Shown piece by piece: positions 58,134 through 64,000 of a stretch of 64,000 nt of DNA. This DNA comes from Pterobdella sp. o SKG-2022 (Eukaryota > Annelida > Clitellata > Hirudinida > Piscicolidae). The translations under genes and the position numbers were made by a program. Below the pieces are notes generated by a model that saw only the letters and a program-made list of their open reading frames with translations, had not been told where the DNA came from and did not search any database. The DNA is taken from NCBI GenBank assembly GCA_964035795.1, contig OZ038321.1, positions 15,493,971 through 15,557,970 on the forward strand, given 5' to 3'. How positions within the stretch are numbered: the stretch's first letter is position 1; every line of letters begins with the position of its first letter.

Positions 58134-61100
58134 TTCAATTTTATTTTTATAATTACAATTTTTGAAGTCTTTTTGAATATTTAATTAAGCAAACAAGCTT
58201 TACGAGTTACTTCAAAACTAAAAGCAAATTCAAATAAACCATTAGTTGAAATGAAATTTTTAATCTCTTTTCATGATATATTTTATAAAAAAATACATGA
58301 AAAATCAGGTTAATGATAAAAGTTGTCAAAAACCAATCTTTTTTAAAATCATGAACCTTGGAAAACAATTCAAATTACTGTAGGCGTTTAACCAATTAAA
58401 TTACATCAATAAAAAGATGAATTATAATTTTTTAAATATTGAAATTTGCAATTTTTTAAATAGATTTAACAAAAATTTCACTTTAAATCTTCAATGAATA
58501 CTCAGAATTTCTTAGAATACTATCTTGATTTGCATTTGATTGAGATCAACAAGTTATATTAAACTGATATATATATACAATAATTTAATTTTCAAGCTTA
58601 ATTTAAATGATAATAAAATATATAAAAAACTTAAATACCTAAAACTAAAAAGTTGTTTATGGGTATACGGCACTTTCGACTTGATCCACCAGCCATCGAG
58701 CTTCTCTGCTTTGAGACCTGAAAAGATTAGGGTTTCAAAGGCTCCTCAATGCTTTTTTTTCAACTCAGTACTGATTATTACTTCTTTTTGTAAAAAAAAA
58801 CTCATTATTATAGCTTTTTCAATATATTTGAAATTAAAATGATATGAACTAGTATAAGAATCAAACTTGCATTATTCACCAGAAGTCAATTTAAATAAAC
58901 TTTACACTGTATTTTTTCATATTATATTATTTCTCAAAAGCATTTTCATCTTGACTATATAAATATAACAACTTAATCTTACAAAAAGTTTCAAAATGTT
59001 TTCAAGAAACTTCTATTGTTGTTCATAACAAAAAATAATAATCTATTTTTCAATATTTTTTCAAAATAACTCGTTAAAAACATAATTTCACCATAAAGCA
59101 CCATTTCACTGTTAAACTAAATTTTAAACAAAGTGTACGGACCATTCACTCCAAACAAGGAGGGAATCTCTCAATCTTTCTCTCTCCTACTATATAAAAC
59201 AATAGCGAACTTCGTTTTGGACATTTCCTTGTTTTATGTAAAAAGTTATTTTCAAAATTTATAAGGATTTTCATAACTTCATTCAAGTGAGTTGATTAAA
59301 AAATTTTTGGTAAAACTTTAGTGCCTATCAATTGATTCAATGATAAATGCATCTGGGCTATAATTAATTGAATCAATCAAGTTTTTCTTATTCGACTCAT
59401 TTTTGAGAACGTTTTTATTGATCACGTCGAAAACAAAAGCTCACATGTCTCATGCTTAACAAACTGAAATTACTTATAAGAATTTGTATTTTTGTATCAG
59501 GAATTTAGGAAAATAAATATTTTTAAGTTTCAATGTCTGCATATTCTCATAAAGAAGCTCTTAGAGAGGACTCTTGTTCGTTTATATTGTGAAATCCTTT
59601 CACTAGAGATTTTTACGCCTTTTAGAACAACAGATTTTAAAAGGGTTTAATGAAGAGATTTTGAAAACTGATTTAATTAATTCTAAAGCAGAGATAAACA
59701 CTAAGTTTGAAGTTTATTTTTAAATTTCACGCTATAAAAACTAATTTGAAATATAATTGAAATAGTAGTAAATGTTTTTGACACTATTTTTTTCACATAA
59801 AACTCATCACCAATATGCTTTAATCTAAAACAATAAAATATATTCAATGTTAAAAGCTAGACATAAATATTATAAATAATAAATGCTTTTGATAGGTGCC
59901 GTTTTTAGGAGAGTTATCTACAAGCGTTCAAAAGTTTTCATACAGTGTGAAGCTTTTTGTAATTTATAAAATAAAACATCAAGTCTGCTGAAGAACCAGC
60001 TATGCCAACGAATAAATGTAGATAAATTTGAAGGTAGCATTTCACATTGAAAATTATCTTTAAACTTAAAACAAAACTAATTCATAAACTACAATTTATG
60101 TTGATTCTTGAAAAATATTTCACTTTATCAATGGATCATTAAAATGGAACGACCTAAATTAATTGGTGAACCATTAAATCAGCCATGCATCTCTCTATAG
60201 CTAGTTTTCGCAGACACTTATATGAATATTTTAAAAAATGGTGTAGGAAGATTTAGAAAATACTTTGTTTTATGCATAGAAATCATTGTATAATTAACTA
60301 CAATTCATCGAAAAAAATTCTAAAATTTAAATTAAATTTTTGACAAGATTAATTATTTACATTAGCAACGTTCATTAGTATAGCCAACTATAGGAGTTTC
60401 CTTCAATTTACCAGGTCACATAGAATCACACATTTAATTGGCCTACTTTATCACTACGTCTCATTAATTATGTTTATAAAAAGAATCCCATGAGGGTTTG
60501 AAGGCGTTTGAGGATTTCTCGAACAAGCATTGTACATATGTGCCCCATATGAAGTTAATATCAGTTTTAGTCTTATCTACAAATAATACAGTATTGTAAA
60601 TTGTTTAAAAAGAAACTTTTATGAGTCATCACCGATTTTCATCGAACATGCAGTGCATAACGAACATCTTATTCACTAAATCATCTACCATTTTTGTCCG
60701 TATAATTCTTTATATGTGATGGAAATTTGTTTGAAAAATTTCTCATTTAGAAATTTTTTTTTCTTTTTGATTTATAACTTTTAAAAACATGAAATTTGAT
60801 ACTTTCAGAATAAAATGTGTAAAACGGACAATAAATTATGACAAAAAAGATGAGCTTCCATAATTCTTAAAAGCAATCAAAGATATAAGGGATCTCTGAT
60901 ATAACATTTGTAACATGAATCAAAATGAACATACGTGGTAGATGCGTATTATATTAAACAACTGCCCCAATGAAACAAATCTCACAACTACATTAAATTA
61001 TTTTCCGAATCAAAAACTATAGCTGATTGCTTTCATAAATAAAAAGTATAATTTTGAAAAAAAACATTATAATGAGATATATGGTACAAAATAGCTCAGA

Positions 61101-61491
61101 CATTAATTAAATATGAAAGGTTTTTTTGAGAAAATTATAAAACCTTAACGCACTTTATGACTAGAATGATTTTCACTGTTGAAAATTAAACCTTGAACTT
61201 TTATAAAAACATAGTTATAAAATAATATCATACCTTCGAGAGAATTTATAGCAGCCTTATTTCCAATGATAACCACACATTATTATTATTTGACAGAGGA
61301 AAATTTATTTGAAATATGTCTTTGAGAATTCTATTCATTAGAGAAGTTCCATAATCAATTTTATGTAGTTCCTCTGAACTAATCGATTGACTTAGTTATT
61401 ATTAATATTGCCCTCAAAGATTTATGTCGAGATAGCATATTTAAAAAGATTATTTATGAAATATCAATAAATTACCCATTTAATAGACAAT
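58134..61491. other. AT-rich intergenic stretch
   Basis: No gene found over 3.3 kb. A less AT-rich patch at about 58660-58750 has no recognisable motif. It holds the TAF6 5' flank on the left and that of the 612-residue ORF on the right. Confidence 0.5.
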
Positions 61492-63330
61492 ATGCAAGCA
61501 AAAAGACAAAAAGAAAATTCTACCAAAGGAACAAAAAAAGATTTTCTATCACAGATTGAACAACACAGTAAACTCGTCGCTCAAATCTCCATTGACCACA
61601 AACCTCCGCCACCAGCCTCATCAAGCTCTATCGGCTTTCTTTCCCCAACGAAAAACAATCTTGAAAATTTTTCGTTTTCTTCTGATACAAATCCTTTTAA
61701 AACAAACCACTCGGCGGGACATTTGAGAGCTAATGATTTAACAGCTTTCGCTGTTGAAAGTTTAAAAATAAATTCGAAAACTTTTGGAAAGTTGCCAGTT
61801 TTTGTTAAAAAAGAAGAAAATGGTGAAATCAATGAAATTAATTATAAACACCCTGAAGAAATTTCATTTGTTAAAAACTATTGTTTCAGCGAGCCTAATC
61901 ACTACGATAGCCTTCCATTTGGAAAACAATCAAAAGAAAAAAAATGTAAAAAAGACGAAGAAACTGTAAAAAATGAAAATTTTTTTTATACAAACGCTAG
62001 CGAGCAATCAATAAATGATGGATTGTTACAAGGAAAAACGCAAATCTACACAAAAAATATTCAGCATAAAAACCCCCAAGAACGTAAAATTCTTTCGAAA
62101 TTAAAAAAAGGCGAATTATTTGAAGAGCAAGCAGATTATAAAGAACCTTCTATATCTAAATCATCTGACTATTCTTCTGACACCGCTTTTGTTGCTTCTC
62201 CGTCTGAGCATAAAGATCTATTTTATGCTTCTAATCATACAAATACCGCATCCACCATCCATACTCCTATTTCTAATAACACAAAAGTAACTAAGCCTTA
62301 TAAAACAAATTCTCCGGCAGTCAATGATATTGATCAAAAAATTTTAATTTACGATAAAATTCAGAATAATTTAACAGATAATGAAAAAAGAGAGTGTTGT
62401 GGTAGTTGCAATGAAAATAAATTAATTGAAACGGCATGTATGAAAAGTCCCAAAAAAATTGAAAAAGTGAGGGTTGAAGACCTAGTTAAAGAACAACCTA
62501 TAAAATATTTGGTTAGTGACAGTGCAAAAAAACAATCTACACTTGACGAAAAGCAAAATAATTTAATTGGCAATAAAAAAGAAAAAACTTCGATCTGTAG
62601 TGCTAATGACTATGTGCCTAATGATGATAGTATCGTTTATAATGTTCTTTATGACCATAGTTTAGGAGAAGATTGTAAGAATAAAAACAAGAACAAAAAC
62701 ATAGATGAATTAGATGTAGAAAAAATTATAAAACCTACCAAAACGAATAATGCAAAAAAAAATTTTATTTTTGAGCAAATGAGTTTGAACAAAATTGATA
62801 TTAATACATATGGAAATAATAAAATTAAAAACGGAACAAAAGATATTAATACCAAACCATCGAACAACGAAAGTTTCCTTTTTAGTGATGACTCCAACAG
62901 TGATAAACTAGAGAGATACAATTATGGTGGGCCTGGTAATGAAAACTTCTCCCAAAATAAACCAAGTGAAAATAATCCATTTTTAATTAAAAATAATATA
63001 AAATTTAACGAAATTTTCCTCAATCAATTTTTGTTGAACAAAAATGAAACTTCAAATCAAAGCACAAAAAGATCAAACGAGTTCGAAGATAATAATCAAC
63101 TCAATATTAATGATGATCAGCAATTATTATGTGATAATGTTTTTGAGGAAATTGCCGAAAACAATGAAGAGCAGTGGCAACTTAGTGACGATGCAAAAGA
63201 CGAAGATGTTGAAGTAGACTGGCAAAAAAGATGCGTTGAAATGGAAAAAGTGCTGAATGAATTCCAAAAGAAGGCTGCTAAAGCGAGATACCTGTTCAAA
63301 GAAAAGGTTTTAATGGCTATTATTTCATAA
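61492..63330 (+). CDS. Unrecognised 612-residue low-complexity protein, intronless
   Basis: One uninterrupted ORF of 612 codons in very AT-rich DNA, far longer than chance allows. The protein is rich in Asn, Lys, Ser and Glu and looks largely disordered. It has two NPF tripeptides (DTNPFKTN, NPF at about residues 67-69; ENNPFLIK, about 497), the motif bound by EH domains in endocytic proteins, and acidic patches (NVFEEIAENNEEQWQLSDDA). The last 36 residues (from DWQKRCVEMEKVLNEFQ to VLMAIIS) are charged and helical, probably a short coiled coil. No catalytic or membrane domain. AATAAA overlaps the stop (63330-63335) and another lies near 63713. The start is the first ATG (61492). An endocytic adaptor is possible but rests on NPF alone. 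Confidence 0.7.
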   Translation: MQAKRQKENSTKGTKKDFLSQIEQHSKLVAQISIDHKPPPPASSSSIGFLSPTKNNLENFSFSSDTNPFKTNHSAGHLRANDLTAFAVESLKINSKTFGKLPVFVKKEENGEINEINYKHPEEISFVKNYCFSEPNHYDSLPFGKQSKEKKCKKDEETVKNENFFYTNASEQSINDGLLQGKTQIYTKNIQHKNPQERKILSKLKKGELFEEQADYKEPSISKSSDYSSDTAFVASPSEHKDLFYASNHTNTASTIHTPISNNTKVTKPYKTNSPAVNDIDQKILIYDKIQNNLTDNEKRECCGSCNENKLIETACMKSPKKIEKVRVEDLVKEQPIKYLVSDSAKKQSTLDEKQNNLIGNKKEKTSICSANDYVPNDDSIVYNVLYDHSLGEDCKNKNKNKNIDELDVEKIIKPTKTNNAKKNFIFEQMSLNKIDINTYGNNKIKNGTKDINTKPSNNESFLFSDDSNSDKLERYNYGGPGNENFSQNKPSENNPFLIKNNIKFNEIFLNQFLLNKNETSNQSTKRSNEFEDNNQLNINDDQQLLCDNVFEEIAENNEEQWQLSDDAKDEDVEVDWQKRCVEMEKVLNEFQKKAAKARYLFKEKVLMAIIS

Positions 63331-64000
63331 ATAAATTTTAAACTGTGTTTCAATGGCTGTTTTGAAATTAACTCATAAACAGTGTTTTTTAACATATGGA
63401 TGTGCGTTTGAAATATTAAACTTTTTCTGGGTTTATGGAGGGGCCTCTAAAACGTTTAACAAAAAAAATGAAAATTTACTTTTGAAGCTTCAAAAAAATC
63501 AATATATCAAGTTGTTTCTTTAAAAGTTTGTATTTTTTTTTTGAATCTTGAAACCACTTTATATTATGAAACTTCTTGTGAAAACAACATGAGTTTTTAG
63601 CTTTCAAAAAATTTCAAAATGCTTTTAAATACAAAAGTTTTAGTTTCTCATGTAAATAGTTTCAGAAATTAACTTTTAGCCAATTTTAAAATTGTTCTCT
63701 TTGAAAATGAAGTAATAAATATTAAATTTTTCTCCCACAAAAGCATCCATTTATAATTCTTTGGAAAGAATTTTTTTACGAAACCATGAATATGTATAAA
63801 AAACTCAAGCCATTATAAACGGGCGATTTAAAAAATTTAGAAAGTATGAAAAGTAATCAAATTATGTTTTATAGTGGAGAGTTCAAAAAATTTTCCTCGT
63901 AATGAAAGTTTTTGAAAAATTCAATGAAAGAAAATCCTAACTTTACACAGAGTGCCAAGTTTTTAAGCTACTTAAAAGTTATTAGGAAAAATTTGAATTA
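63331..64000. other. AT-rich downstream flank
   Basis: No feature recognised to the end of the window. Confidence 0.5.

Overview
The window is AT-rich (about 70 percent by eye), intron-containing nuclear DNA from an invertebrate animal. The host genes are animal ones (NEK6/7 kinase, MFSD12, ZNHIT2, TAF6, a Ly6/three-finger protein, a lamin-tail protein). Introns are mostly 50-150 bp unless a transposon has entered them. Several LINE clades, a tRNA-derived SINE, a MULE, piggyBac relics and foldback elements fill much of the rest. I cannot assign a phylum from sequence alone. There is one 200-N assembly gap (33722-33921).

Layout. 0-2.4 kb: last five exons of a NEK6/7 kinase (+). 2.6-7 kb: LINE and SINE relics. 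7.9-9.3 kb: four-exon gene for an unrecognised type I membrane glycoprotein (+). 9.9-22.2 kb: transposon-dense block with an antisense LINE ending in a C2H2 finger, a near full-length CR1/L2-like LINE, a broken second NEK locus invaded by another LINE, a 688-bp recent duplication of the NEK exon plus SINE, and a spliced, damaged MULE transposase gene. 24.4-27.3 kb: three-exon GPI-type Ly6 gene (-). 29.5-35.1 kb: an inverted copy of an MFSD12 exon followed by three truncated RT fragments and the gap. 35.7-43.3 kb: complete nine-exon MFSD12 (+), with an antisense LINE, a 69-bp minisatellite and a 99-bp tandem duplication in its introns. 44.3-48.7 kb: a GC-richer unknown repeat, a piggyBac relic, an R2/R4-like LINE and a 0.4-kb AAC/AAT/ATT microsatellite. 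49.3-56.0 kb: three closely packed + strand genes (an unrecognised gene whose TGA overlaps the ATG of ZNHIT2, then ZNHIT2, then a Cys/Pro-rich lamin-tail protein). 56.2-58.1 kb: TAF6 (-), convergent with the lamin-tail gene. 61.5-63.3 kb: intronless 612-residue low-complexity protein (+).

The items most worth following up are the ATGA stop/start overlap in an operon-like cluster, the protein that joins fourteen Cys-x3 repeats to a cysteine-laden lamin tail domain, and a 68-nt candidate intron in the MULE gene that looks as if it arose by tandem duplication. All exon models were built by hand from reading frame, GT-AG sites and intron phase; none has transcript support.
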